Assembly: GCA_041678045.1 (NCBI GenBank) | Contig: JBAYOV010000005.1 | Coordinates: 47,676-111,675, forward strand | Direction of reading: 5' to 3' | Length of the DNA: 64,000 bases | From: UBA2357 sp041678045 | Lineage (GTDB): Bacteria > Pseudomonadota > Gammaproteobacteria > Burkholderiales > Rhodocyclaceae | Shown here: in pieces, positions 18,101-26,318 of the stretch | Position numbering within the stretch: the first letter of the stretch is position 1 | How the letters are laid out: each line of letters begins with the position of its first letter | The notes under the pieces: generated by a model | The model's database searches: none | Told to the model about the DNA's origin: nothing | What the model saw: the letters and a program-made list of their open reading frames with translations, nothing else | Translations under genes and position numbers: made by a program

Positions 18101-19126
18101 TCACGCCCGATTACCGATGAACCAGTGCTGCGTACGGTTCACGATGGCCACCAGCGACAGCATCACCGGCACCTCCACCAGCACGCCGACCACGGTGGCC
18201 AGGGCGGCGCCCGAGTTCAGGCCGAACAGCGAAATCGCCACGGCCACAGCCAACTCGAAGAAGTTGGATGTTCCGATCAGGCAGGCGGGACCGGCGACAT
18301 TGTGCGGCAGCTTGAGCGCCCTGGCCGCAAAATACGCGATCAGGAAGATGCCATAGGTCTGCACCATGAGCGGCACCGCAATCATCACAATGACCAGCGG
18401 CTGATCGATGATGGTGCGTGCCTGAAAGCCGAACAACAGCACCACAGTGGCGATCAGGCCGACGATGGACCACGGTTTGAGCCGCCCCACAAAGTCTGCC
18501 ACCGCGTGCGACGAGCGACGCTCCAGCACATGCCGGGTCGCCATGCCGGCCAAAAGCGGCAGCACCACATACAGCACGGTCGACAGCAACAGGGTTTCCC
18601 ACGGCACGGTGATGTTCGTCACCCCCAACAGGAAGGCCGCAATCGGCGCAAACGCAAAGATCATGATGATGTCGTTCACCGATACCTGCACCAGGGTGTA
18701 ATTGGCATCGCCTTTCACCAGCTGGCTCCACACGAACACCATCGCGGTACACGGCGCAACACCGAGCAGGATCATGCCGGCAATGTATTCGCTCGCCGTG
18801 CGGGGATCGACCCACGGAGCGAAGATGTAGTGAAAGAACAGCACCCCCAGGGCTGCCATGGTAAAGGGCTTGATCAGCCAGTTCACCACCAGCGTGAGGA
18901 TCAGCCCGCGCGGCTTGCGGCCGACATCCTTTACTGCATGCCAGTCGATCTGGATCATCATCGGATAGATCATCACCCAGATGAACACGGCCACCACCAG
19001 ATTCACATGCGCGAACTCGATGGCCGCGATGCCTTCAAACACTCCGGGCACCACCAGACCCAGCCCCACCCCGGCCAAAATGCCCAGCCCGACCCAAACG
19101 GTCAGGAATCGTTCAAACAAACCCAT
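18101..19126 (-). CDS. acr3: ACR3-family arsenite efflux transporter
   Basis: A 341-residue inner-membrane protein with about ten helices that exports arsenite. It belongs to the ACR3 (BART superfamily) type, not the unrelated ArsB type. This is shown by the segment MILLGVAPCTAMVFVWSQL, which carries the conserved catalytic cysteine, and by VNDIIMIFAFAPIAAFLLG. The start MGLFERFLTVWVGLG is typical; longer readings are not. It is the last gene of the ars operon, 60 bases after arsR. It may work with the ArsA ATPase encoded upstream, although ArsA is best known as a partner of ArsB. Confidence 0.93.
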   Translation of the reverse strand: MGLFERFLTVWVGLGILAGVGLGLVVPGVFEGIAAIEFAHVNLVVAVFIWVMIYPMMIQIDWHAVKDVGRKPRGLILTLVVNWLIKPFTMAALGVLFFHYIFAPWVDPRTASEYIAGMILLGVAPCTAMVFVWSQLVKGDANYTLVQVSVNDIIMIFAFAPIAAFLLGVTNITVPWETLLLSTVLYVVLPLLAGMATRHVLERRSSHAVADFVGRLKPWSIVGLIATVVLLFGFQARTIIDQPLVIVMIAVPLMVQTYGIFLIAYFAARALKLPHNVAGPACLIGTSNFFELAVAVAISLFGLNSGAALATVVGVLVEVPVMLSLVAIVNRTQHWFIGNRA

Positions 19127-19186
19127 GCTTTTTCCCTTTGCAATTGTCCCGTGCGTGATCCTGCGCCTCCCCCCGGACCTCACACC

Positions 19187-19558
19187 TCACGCGCCGCGCC
19201 CACCGCACACCGTGTCCGCTTCGCAGGCAATGTCCAGCCCCTCACAGCGCTCATGCATGCCCTCGCAGCACTCTGCGGTGAGGTATTCGATCAGGTCGCG
19301 CATCAAGTCGAGATTGGCCCGGTAGCGCTGAAAACGCCCCTCCTGCTCCACCCACACCAGCCCGGCATGGGTCAGCGCCTTCAGATGAAAGGAGGCATTC
19401 GTCGGCGGCAGCTCCAGCGCTGCAGCGATTTCGCCCGCCACCATGCCTTCCGGCCCCTTGCGCACCAGCCGGCGAAAGATATCCAGGCGCACCCCGGATG
19501 AAAGGGATTCGAAAACCGCCAGCGCGGCACTTTTTTCCATGCTCTTTTCCATGCTCAT
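19187..19558 (-). CDS. arsR: ArsR-family arsenite-responsive repressor
   Basis: A 123-residue winged-helix repressor of the ArsR/SmtB family. The recognition helix region reads PPTNASFHLKALTHAGLV. A C-terminal cysteine cluster (Cys97, Cys98, Cys105, then 112 and 118) resembles the Cys95-Cys96-Cys102 arsenite site known from the Acidithiobacillus ArsR, rather than the CVC motif in the recognition helix of the R773 protein. The N-terminus contains a small repeat, MEKSMEKS, so three Met starts are possible. It is the fourth gene of the operon, 25 bases after arsA, an unusual place for the regulator. Confidence 0.9.
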   Translation of the reverse strand: MSMEKSMEKSAALAVFESLSSGVRLDIFRRLVRKGPEGMVAGEIAAALELPPTNASFHLKALTHAGLVWVEQEGRFQRYRANLDLMRDLIEYLTAECCEGMHERCEGLDIACEADTVCGGRGA

Positions 19559-19583
19559 TGTCCTGCCCTCCAAGTCTGCCTGC

Positions 19584-21386
19584 TCACCAACCGTCACGAT
19601 GCCGGCTGGCCAGCGCCTGCAGGCGTACAAGCCCCACGGGTTCGTCTTTCAGCAAGGGTACGACGGCGTGCCTGCGGGCATGCAGGGTGGCGACCCTGTC
19701 GATTTCCTGCAACTCGTTGGCGGCCCGCTGACGCAGCAGCGGCGAGCCCGTGGTGGCCGCCGCCACGCTGGCATTGACGATCCACGCCCAGGGTTCGATC
19801 TGCGCGCGTCGCAGGTCCGACTGCAGCGCGGCCGCCTCCAGCACCGGCGTCGTTTCCGCCAGGGTCACGATCAGCACCTTGGTCTGCTTAGGGTCCTGCA
19901 GTTGCATCATCGGCGTGGTGTAGTGCAACCCCTTGCCCCCCATCTGCCGCGCAATCTCCCGGTGATAGGCACCGGTGGCATCGAGCAGCAACAGGGTATG
20001 CCCGGTCGGCGCGGTATCCATCACCACAAACTTGCGTCCGGCCTCGCGGATGATCCGTGAAAAGGCCTGGAATACCGCGATTTCCTCGGTGCAGGGGGAG
20101 CGCAGATCCTCTTCGAGCAGCGCGCGGCCCTGTGCATCGAGCGTCTTGCCCTTGGTGTCCAGCACATGCTGACGATAGCGCTCGGTTTCCACATGGGGGT
20201 CGATGCGGCTCACCGTCAACTCGGGCAGCGCCCCGTCCAGCGTTTCGGCCAGATGTGCGGCCGGGTCGGAGGTGGTGAGATGAACCGGGTGGCCACGTCG
20301 TGCAAGCGCCACCGCAAGCGCGGCGGCCAGCGTGGTCTTGCCCACCCCGCCCTTGCCCATCAGCATGACCAGACCGTGGCCGTCGGCGGCAATGCCATCG
20401 GCCAGTTCGGCCAGCTCCGCCCATTGACCCCGCTCGGGAGCCTGCACCGCAGGCTGGGTTTGATCACCGGACGGCGCCGGAGCGCACGGCATGAACAATC
20501 GGTCAAGCGCATCCAGCCCCACCAGATTGAACGGCTTGAGCGGAATGTCGTCACGCGGCAGCGTGCGCAACACCTCGGGCAACGCCGCCAGCACGGCCTG
20601 CTCGCGCTGATGGATTGCCGCCGCCAGCGGATCGCCGGCCACCTCGGTTGCCCCCAGAATGCCATTGATCACCAGGTGCTGGCGCATCAACCCGATGGTG
20701 GCGAGTTCTTCATGCGTGCGCGCCACTTCCCGCAGGCTGGCGCCCTGCGCACGCGCCACCAGCACCAGCCGGGTGCGTGCCGGATCGGCCAGGGCGTCGA
20801 CCGCCGCACGGTACTGCGTGCGCTGCTTTTCCAGCCCCGCCAGTGGCCCCAGGCAGGATGCATCGCCCTTGCCCGCTTCCAGGAATCCGCTCCAGGCCCC
20901 GGGCAACTGCAACAGGCGAATGGTGTGACCGGTGGGCGCGGTATCGAACAGGATGTGGTCGTACTGCGCGGTGAGCGCGGAGTCGGTGAGCAAGGCGGTG
21001 AATTCGTCGAAGGCCGCAATCTCGGTGGTACATGCCCCGGAGAGCGACTCCTCGATGCCCTTCACCACCTCGTCGGGCAGCACACCGCGCACCGGCCCGA
21101 CAAGCCGCTCGCGATAGGCTCGTGCAGCCGCCTCGGGGTCGATTTCCAGCGCCGACAGATTCGGCACCTGCGCAATCCCGGTGATGCTGTTGCCGATGGA
21201 CACGCCAAACACCTGCCCGACATTCGAGGCCGGATCGGTACTCACCAGCAGCACCCTGTGCCCTGCACGGGCGAGCCGGATGGCACTTGCGCAGGCAATC
21301 GAGGTCTTGCCCACCCCCCCCTTGCCGGTGAAGAACAGGTAGCGCGGGGCCTGCAGCAGGAACTGCGGCATGCTTGTGTCGGTCAT
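19584..21386 (-). CDS. arsA: ArsA, arsenite/antimonite-translocating ATPase
   Basis: This 600-residue protein is a tandem duplication of a P-loop ATPase, the normal form for bacterial ArsA. P-loops GKGGVGKTS (near residue 21) and GKGGVGKTT (near 340) start the two halves. Each half has the signal-transduction motif DTAPTGHT. Cysteines equivalent to the arsenite-binding Cys113, Cys172 and Cys422 are visible in GACTTEI, ASCLGPL and SPCTEEI. ArsA takes As(III) from ArsD and energises efflux. The start follows arsD by 16 bases; upstream codons overlap arsD and are not used. Confidence 0.95.
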   Translation of the reverse strand: MTDTSMPQFLLQAPRYLFFTGKGGVGKTSIACASAIRLARAGHRVLLVSTDPASNVGQVFGVSIGNSITGIAQVPNLSALEIDPEAAARAYRERLVGPVRGVLPDEVVKGIEESLSGACTTEIAAFDEFTALLTDSALTAQYDHILFDTAPTGHTIRLLQLPGAWSGFLEAGKGDASCLGPLAGLEKQRTQYRAAVDALADPARTRLVLVARAQGASLREVARTHEELATIGLMRQHLVINGILGATEVAGDPLAAAIHQREQAVLAALPEVLRTLPRDDIPLKPFNLVGLDALDRLFMPCAPAPSGDQTQPAVQAPERGQWAELAELADGIAADGHGLVMLMGKGGVGKTTLAAALAVALARRGHPVHLTTSDPAAHLAETLDGALPELTVSRIDPHVETERYRQHVLDTKGKTLDAQGRALLEEDLRSPCTEEIAVFQAFSRIIREAGRKFVVMDTAPTGHTLLLLDATGAYHREIARQMGGKGLHYTTPMMQLQDPKQTKVLIVTLAETTPVLEAAALQSDLRRAQIEPWAWIVNASVAAATTGSPLLRQRAANELQEIDRVATLHARRHAVVPLLKDEPVGLVRLQALASRHRDGW

Positions 21387-21402
21387 GTCCAGTCTCCCGT
21401 CT

Positions 21403-21759
21403 TCAGCAGCACGCACTGCCCGGACAGCACCCACCGGAAGCAGGGGCAACCGGCACCGACAACCCCGCCCAGCGCGCCAACTCGGCACGGGTCGGGTAAC
21501 GCCCCGCCAGAGCCATCTCGCCATCGATCAGGATCAAGGGCAGCGCCTCCTGCCCCGAGCGTTCCAGAAACCCCTTCACCACGGCGTTCCCGGCAAACTC
21601 CAGCGGCTGCTGGGCCAGGTTGAAGCGCTCAATGCGCGCACCCTGCTGCTTCGCCCAATCAACATCTGCCGCAAAAGTGACCAGCGCTTGATCGACCTGC
21701 GCACCACACACCCCCGTGCTGCAGCACAGCGAAGGGTCATATACCTGGATGGTTTTCAT
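21403..21759 (-). CDS. arsD: ArsD, arsenite metallochaperone
   Basis: A 118-residue protein that delivers As(III) to ArsA and also acts as a weak repressor in known systems. The essential cysteines Cys12, Cys13 and Cys18 are present in PSLCCSTGVC. Two more vicinal pairs close the protein (GGCCPGSACC), as in the R773 plasmid protein. The fold is thioredoxin-like. It lies between arsC and arsA in the same operon. Confidence 0.95.
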   Translation of the reverse strand: MKTIQVYDPSLCCSTGVCGAQVDQALVTFAADVDWAKQQGARIERFNLAQQPLEFAGNAVVKGFLERSGQEALPLILIDGEMALAGRYPTRAELARWAGLSVPVAPASGGCCPGSACC

Positions 21760-21823
21760 GTTCCTGTTCTCCGTGATCCGCCAGCCTTGGCGGGAATGGG
21801 TTCAGCGACACCGGAAGAGGTCA

Positions 21824-22312
21824 TCAACAGTGCTCGGGGGCACACAACCCGACACGATCAAGCGCTTCCTTCAGTCGAACGCGATCTTGCACCCACTCAG
21901 CCAGCGGCAACGCCAGAAAGGCCTCGATGCGCGCCCGCAGCACACGATAGGCATGCTCGAAGGCCGCCTCAATCTCGGCTTCGCTACCGGTCACATGCGC
22001 AGGATCATCCACGCCCCAGTGGGTGCGCAGGACCGATCCGAGATAAGCCGGGCAGGTTTCACCGGCCGCGCTGGCGCACACGGTGACAACGATGTCAGGC
22101 GTGGCTGGCAGCGCATCCCAAGACTTGCTGTACAGCCCTTCGGTGGACATCCCTTCGCGTTCGAGCAATGCGAGCGAACGCGGATGCACCTGCCCGGTGG
22201 GCTGGCTCCCGGCACTCATCGCCCGCCAGCCCGCTGGCGCAAGGTGGTTGAAGGTCGCCTCGGCCAGAATCGAACGGCACGAGTTTCCGGTACACAGAAA
22301 GAGGATGTTCAT
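21824..22312 (-). CDS. arsC: Arsenate reductase, low-molecular-weight phosphatase type
   Basis: A 162-residue enzyme reducing arsenate to arsenite, of the thioredoxin-coupled family related to low-molecular-weight tyrosine phosphatases. The CX5R loop is CTGNSCR at residues 7-13. The redox cysteine pair appears in VCASAAGETCP near residues 80-90. A true phosphatase would lack that second pair. It is the first gene of the ars operon, directly downstream of the operator-like repeats, and makes the substrate for the ArsD-ArsA-Acr3 export route. Confidence 0.92.
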   Translation of the reverse strand: MNILFLCTGNSCRSILAEATFNHLAPAGWRAMSAGSQPTGQVHPRSLALLEREGMSTEGLYSKSWDALPATPDIVVTVCASAAGETCPAYLGSVLRTHWGVDDPAHVTGSEAEIEAAFEHAYRVLRARIEAFLALPLAEWVQDRVRLKEALDRVGLCAPEHC

Positions 22313-22326
22313 GTGCGCTCTTCACT

Positions 22327-22366
22327 TTGAATTACGTTGCATTCAATACTACAACAATAATTGAAT
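22327..22366. promoter_or_regulatory. ArsR operator-like half-sites and ars promoter
   Basis: Three half-sites lie just upstream of arsC: TTGAAT (22327-22332), ATTCAA (22341-22346) and TTGAAT (22361-22366). Adjacent pairs form inverted repeats. A minus-strand TAGTAT (22346-22351) could be the -10 box, lying between them. Repressor bound here would block transcription of arsC-arsD-arsA-arsR-acr3. Assignment to ArsR is inference from the symmetry and position. Confidence 0.5.
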
Positions 22367-22369
22367 TAT

Positions 22370-22412
22370 TAAAAACAAAAGTACCGCCCGTGCCCCGATA
22401 CAGGGCGGGCGG
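22370..22412 (-). terminator. Rho-independent terminator of the pst operon
   Basis: Downstream of pstB on the minus strand, CCGCCC pairs with GGGCGG around an inner GCCC/GGGC stem. It is followed by a T-rich tail (TACTTTTGTTTTT). The tail ends 4 bases from the ars half-sites, so the two operons are insulated by almost no spacer. Confidence 0.7.
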
Positions 22413-22431
22413 CGGTGTGACTCAGGCGTGC

Positions 22432-23283
22432 TCAGCCAAAGCGACCGGTGACATAGTCCTCGGTACGGCGGTTGCGCGGGTTGGTGAAAATCTGCTCTGT
22501 CTCGCCCACCTCGACCAAATCCCCAAGGTGGAAGAAGGCCGTGCGGTTGGAGATACGTGCGGCCTGCTGCATGTTGTGAGTCACCACGGCAATCGTGTAG
22601 GACTCGGCCAGTTCGGTAATCAACTGCTCGATTTTTGCCGTGGCAATCGGGTCGAGCGCAGAGCAGGGTTCGTCCATCAGAATCACCTCGGGGCTGACGG
22701 CAATCGCACGCGCAATGCACAGACGCTGCTGCTGTCCGCCCGACAGGCCGGTACCGGGCTGATCGAGACGGTCCTTGACCTCGTCCCACAGCCCCGCACG
22801 CTTCAGGCTCTTTTCGACGATTTCATCGAGCTCGCTGCGGTTGCGCGCCAGTCCATGCAGACGGGGGCCGTAGGCAATGTTCTCGTAAATCGACTTGGGA
22901 AAGGGGTTGGGCTTCTGGAACACCATGCCCACCTGCGCCCTGAGCAGCACCACGTCCAGGGACTTGTCATAGATGTCCGACCCATCGAGCAACACGCGGC
23001 CAGTCACCCGGCAGCCCTCGATGGTGTCATTCATGCGGTTCAGGCAGCGCAGGAAAGTGGACTTGCCACACCCCGACGGACCAATGAACGCAATCACCTC
23101 ATTCTGATAGATGTCGAGATCGACGCCATGAACCGCTTCGTTCGATCCGTAATACACCTTCACATCCTGGGCGCTCACCTTCACCGGCGGAGTCGAACGG
23201 GCGGCATCCCCCGCCACCTGACCCAAGGCTTGCGCCTGCCGATCATGCATGGTTCCAGCCTGCACGGGTATCTCCATCTTCAT
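22432..23283 (-). CDS. pstB: PstB, phosphate ABC transporter ATPase
   Basis: This 283-residue ATPase drives high-affinity phosphate uptake through PstCA. It shows Walker A GPSGCGKST, the ABC signature LSGGQQQR and Walker B VILMDEPCSALDP. The start ATGAAGATGGAG is preferred because AAGG lies 8 bases before it; a GTG three codons upstream overlaps the end of pstA. It is the last gene of the pst operon. phoU, which often follows, is not present here. Confidence 0.96.
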   Translation of the reverse strand: MKMEIPVQAGTMHDRQAQALGQVAGDAARSTPPVKVSAQDVKVYYGSNEAVHGVDLDIYQNEVIAFIGPSGCGKSTFLRCLNRMNDTIEGCRVTGRVLLDGSDIYDKSLDVVLLRAQVGMVFQKPNPFPKSIYENIAYGPRLHGLARNRSELDEIVEKSLKRAGLWDEVKDRLDQPGTGLSGGQQQRLCIARAIAVSPEVILMDEPCSALDPIATAKIEQLITELAESYTIAVVTHNMQQAARISNRTAFFHLGDLVEVGETEQIFTNPRNRRTEDYVTGRFG

Positions 23284-23285
23284 AC

Positions 23286-24635
23286 TCACCACCTTGTCTC
23301 AAATCGCTTGCGCAGCCAGATGGCCAGCGCATTCATGCTCAACATCAGCGCCAGCAGCACGATGATCGCAGCCGAAGTTCTTGCCTCAAAGAAATTACGC
23401 AGTTCATTGCCCTGCCACAAATAGATTTGTACCGGCAGTGCAGTGGACTGATCGAGCGGCGTGCCCGGAACCGAGGCCACGAAGGCACTCATGCCGATCA
23501 GCAACAGCGGAGCCGTTTCGCCAATGGCCTGTGCAACCCCGATGATCGCACCGGTGAGGATGCCCGGCAGCGCCAGTGGCAAGACATGATGGAACACGGT
23601 CTGCACCTTTGAAGCGCCGATCCCCAGCGCAGCCTGCCGAATCGAGGGCGGAATGGCCTTCAGCGTGGAACGCGTGGCAATGATCACCGTGGGCAGCGTC
23701 ATCAGCGACAGCACCAACCCGCCGACCAGCGGTGCAGACAGCGGCATCTTGAACCAGTTGATGAACACCGCTGCCCCGAGCAGACCAAAGATGATCGACG
23801 GCACGGCAGCCAGGTTGTTGATGTTGACCTCCACAAGGTCGGTGAAACGGCTCTTCGGAGCAAACTCTTCAAGATAGATCGCGCTGGCCACAGCAATCGG
23901 CACTGCGAGCAGAATCACGATCGCCATCATGTACAACGAGCCCACGAACGCCCCGCCCAGGCCCGCCGAAGCCAGCGAACTGCGCGAATCCGGATTCATG
24001 AACAGCGCAGTGCTGAACTTCATCTGGATGACACCACGCTCATGCAACCGATCGGCCCACTCGCGCACCTGAGGATGCAGTTGCTGCTGGCTGTCGGGCA
24101 AGCTGCGGTCGATGTTGCCCTTCAGCCACACATCCACATTGGCATCCGCCAGCAACGGCAAGCTGACCGTCTGCCCGATCAGCGACGGATCGACCATCAC
24201 CCGGTCACGCAGCGCAAAGCGCTCGCCGCTGGTCACCAGCGCCCGCAGTCGGGCACGCTGACTTTCGGCTTCGGGCAAATGCCTGAGGAGAGTGTTCTCG
24301 ATGATCCGGTTCCAGTTCACCATGGTCAGCCGGGTTTGCCAGGCCAGATCGCGCTGTCTGAACTGAGCCGGCGTTTCATCGGCCTGCTGCACCGGACGTG
24401 CATCGATCTTGATGATCTCCGGATCGAAATACACATCGGCCACAACCGTCGCCTGCCAGAAGGCTGGCAGCCCCTTGGACAGGATGGTCGCAAACAGCAG
24501 CCCCACCAGCCCAAGACCGACCATCACCGCTGTCAGACCGATGCTCCTGAAGCGCCGCTCACTGCGGTGCCGCCGTTGCAGCGATGCCTGGATACGTGCG
24601 AGCCGCTGGTCTGCCGGTTCATTCCCATTTTTCAT
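23286..24635 (-). CDS. pstA: PstA, phosphate ABC transporter permease, long form
   Basis: A 449-residue permease. The C-terminal half has the usual MetI-like fold of PstA, including the EAA-type loop near ALGIGASKVQTVFHHVLPLALPG. The N-terminal half adds one membrane helix (about residues 30-55) and a roughly 150-residue soluble, probably periplasmic, segment. This extension makes it much longer than E. coli PstA (about 300 residues) and is the form seen in pseudomonads and many betaproteobacteria. The end is only two bases before the pstB start. Confidence 0.93.
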   Translation of the reverse strand: MKNGNEPADQRLARIQASLQRRHRSERRFRSIGLTAVMVGLGLVGLLFATILSKGLPAFWQATVVADVYFDPEIIKIDARPVQQADETPAQFRQRDLAWQTRLTMVNWNRIIENTLLRHLPEAESQRARLRALVTSGERFALRDRVMVDPSLIGQTVSLPLLADANVDVWLKGNIDRSLPDSQQQLHPQVREWADRLHERGVIQMKFSTALFMNPDSRSSLASAGLGGAFVGSLYMMAIVILLAVPIAVASAIYLEEFAPKSRFTDLVEVNINNLAAVPSIIFGLLGAAVFINWFKMPLSAPLVGGLVLSLMTLPTVIIATRSTLKAIPPSIRQAALGIGASKVQTVFHHVLPLALPGILTGAIIGVAQAIGETAPLLLIGMSAFVASVPGTPLDQSTALPVQIYLWQGNELRNFFEARTSAAIIVLLALMLSMNALAIWLRKRFETRW

Positions 24636-24687
24636 AAGAAATCCTTGTCATCCCTGACACCTGCCAATTCATCGACTCGGCAGTGCA

Positions 24688-26067
24688 TCATTCGTACTGC
24701 TCACGATACTTGCGCACGATGTACAGCGCGCCCACATTGAGCACCAGCGTGATCACGAAAAGTGTCAGCCCCAGTGCAAACGCCACCAGCGACTGCGCAC
24801 TGGCAAAGTCCTGATCTCCCGTCAATTGATTGACGATGGTGACCGTCACGGTCGACACTGCCTCGAACGGATTGGCATGCAGGACCGGGCTATTGCCGGC
24901 GGCCAGCACCACGATCATCGTCTCGCCAATGGCCCGGCTGGCAGCCAGCAGAAAGGCCCCGACAATGCCTGGAAGGGCTGCCGGCAGCACGACCTTGCGG
25001 ATCGTTTCAGACTTGGTCGCCCCCAGGCCGTAGGAACCATCGCGCATCGCTCTGGGCACCTGAGTAATGATGTCGTCCGAAAGCGAAGATACGAACGGAA
25101 TGATCATGATCCCCATCACCACACCAGCCGTCAGCGCACTGGTGGCGCGGATGTCGATGCCGACGGATTGACCCAGCCCGTAGAAAAACGGCCCCACCGT
25201 AACCAGCGCAAAGAAGCCATACACAATCGTGGGAATGCCCGCCAACACTTCAATCACAGGCTTGGCAAAGGCGCGCAACCAATCCGGCGCATACTCGGCC
25301 ATGTAGATGGCGGTCATCAGCCCCATCGGCACCGCCACCAGCAGCGCGATCAGGCTCACCATGAGGGTGCCCCACAGCAACGGCAACAGGCCGAACTGCC
25401 CTTGCCCGCTGCTGCCCACCGTGGCAAAACGCGGATTCCAGACGGTTCCAAAGAAGAAATCGGCCGGGCTGACATAATTGAAGAAGCGGATCGCCTCGCC
25501 CACCATCGAAAACACGATGCCCACCGTGGTCAGAATGGCAATCGTCGAACAGATCACCAGCAACACGCGGACAGCCCACTCCACCTGATTGCGCGCGCGC
25601 AGCGCCGGGCTGATCCTGCGCCAGGTCAACACCAGGCCAGTCACAGCGGTGGCCGACATCAGCGCAATCATGGACAGACGCCCGGTGGCCTGCAGCCTGG
25701 ACATGTGTTCGGCCGCCTGCAATTCGTGGGCCGCAGGCGTATCGGAAACGCCAAACCCCGAAGCAATGGAGTGTATGCGGCGCAGCAGCACCTGCAGTTC
25801 CTGCCCACTCAGCGTAGACAGATCGGCCGGCAACTGGGCCACCACCAACGTGCGTATCAGACTGGGTTCGAAAATCGACCACAGGAGAAAAATCAGGAAA
25901 GCAGGCAGCCCGCACCACAAGGCCACCAGCAGCCCATAGTAGCCGGGCCGGGAATGCATGCGCGACTGCGGCGCACCCGCAGCAACCTTCCTGCTGCGCA
26001 TCAGACCGATCTGGTAGGCAAAGGCCGTCAGCATCAGCAGTACGCAGATCAGTACGAGATTACTCAT
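24688..26067 (-). CDS. pstC: PstC, phosphate ABC transporter permease, long form
   Basis: A 459-residue permease subunit paired with PstA. The C-terminal region holds the transport domain, with the EAA-type loop around YGLGATKSETIRKVVLPAALPG. The N-terminal extension contains two further helices (about residues 3-22 and 40-62) and a periplasmic linker, so the protein is longer than E. coli PstC. The start MSNLVLICVLL follows a 251-base gap after pstS that contains two hairpins. Confidence 0.93.
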   Translation of the reverse strand: MSNLVLICVLLMLTAFAYQIGLMRSRKVAAGAPQSRMHSRPGYYGLLVALWCGLPAFLIFLLWSIFEPSLIRTLVVAQLPADLSTLSGQELQVLLRRIHSIASGFGVSDTPAAHELQAAEHMSRLQATGRLSMIALMSATAVTGLVLTWRRISPALRARNQVEWAVRVLLVICSTIAILTTVGIVFSMVGEAIRFFNYVSPADFFFGTVWNPRFATVGSSGQGQFGLLPLLWGTLMVSLIALLVAVPMGLMTAIYMAEYAPDWLRAFAKPVIEVLAGIPTIVYGFFALVTVGPFFYGLGQSVGIDIRATSALTAGVVMGIMIIPFVSSLSDDIITQVPRAMRDGSYGLGATKSETIRKVVLPAALPGIVGAFLLAASRAIGETMIVVLAAGNSPVLHANPFEAVSTVTVTIVNQLTGDQDFASAQSLVAFALGLTLFVITLVLNVGALYIVRKYREQYE

Positions 26068-26163
26068 TTGAACTCCAGATTCACTGGCAATTTGACAGCC
26101 CGTTCCAGCACGCTGCTTTCCGGCAGTCTCACATCGGCCGGATGCTGGCAGGACGGGCATGAA

Positions 26164-26188
26164 GCCTCGGGGCGAATGCCCCGCAGGC
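26164..26188 (-). promoter_or_regulatory. Hairpin upstream of pstC
   Basis: A CGGGGC/GCCCCG stem with a GAAT loop, extended by GCCT/AGGC, lies in the pstS-pstC gap. It is probably an RNA structure in the operon mRNA. There is no T-run, so it is not a plain terminator. Confidence 0.4.
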
Positions 26189-26243
26189 GTCGATCCGGCC
26201 AGCCCCCGGACAATACACAGTCGGGAACGGGTGGATCACCGGC

Positions 26244-26285
26244 AATACCCCGAGCCGGGTAGCGTTGCACCTGGCTCGGGGTATT
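26244..26285 (-). promoter_or_regulatory. Strong mRNA hairpin between pstS and pstC
   Basis: A perfect 13-base-pair stem (AATACCCCGAGCC with its complement), extendable with a G-U pair, sits 33 bases after pstS. No T-run follows. Such structures protect the upstream cistron from 3' decay, so it probably keeps pstS (the abundant binding protein) more highly expressed than pstC, pstA and pstB. That role is inference. Confidence 0.6.
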
Positions 26286-26318
26286 CATAAACAGGCTCAA
26301 TGACTGCCGATGGCAGGC

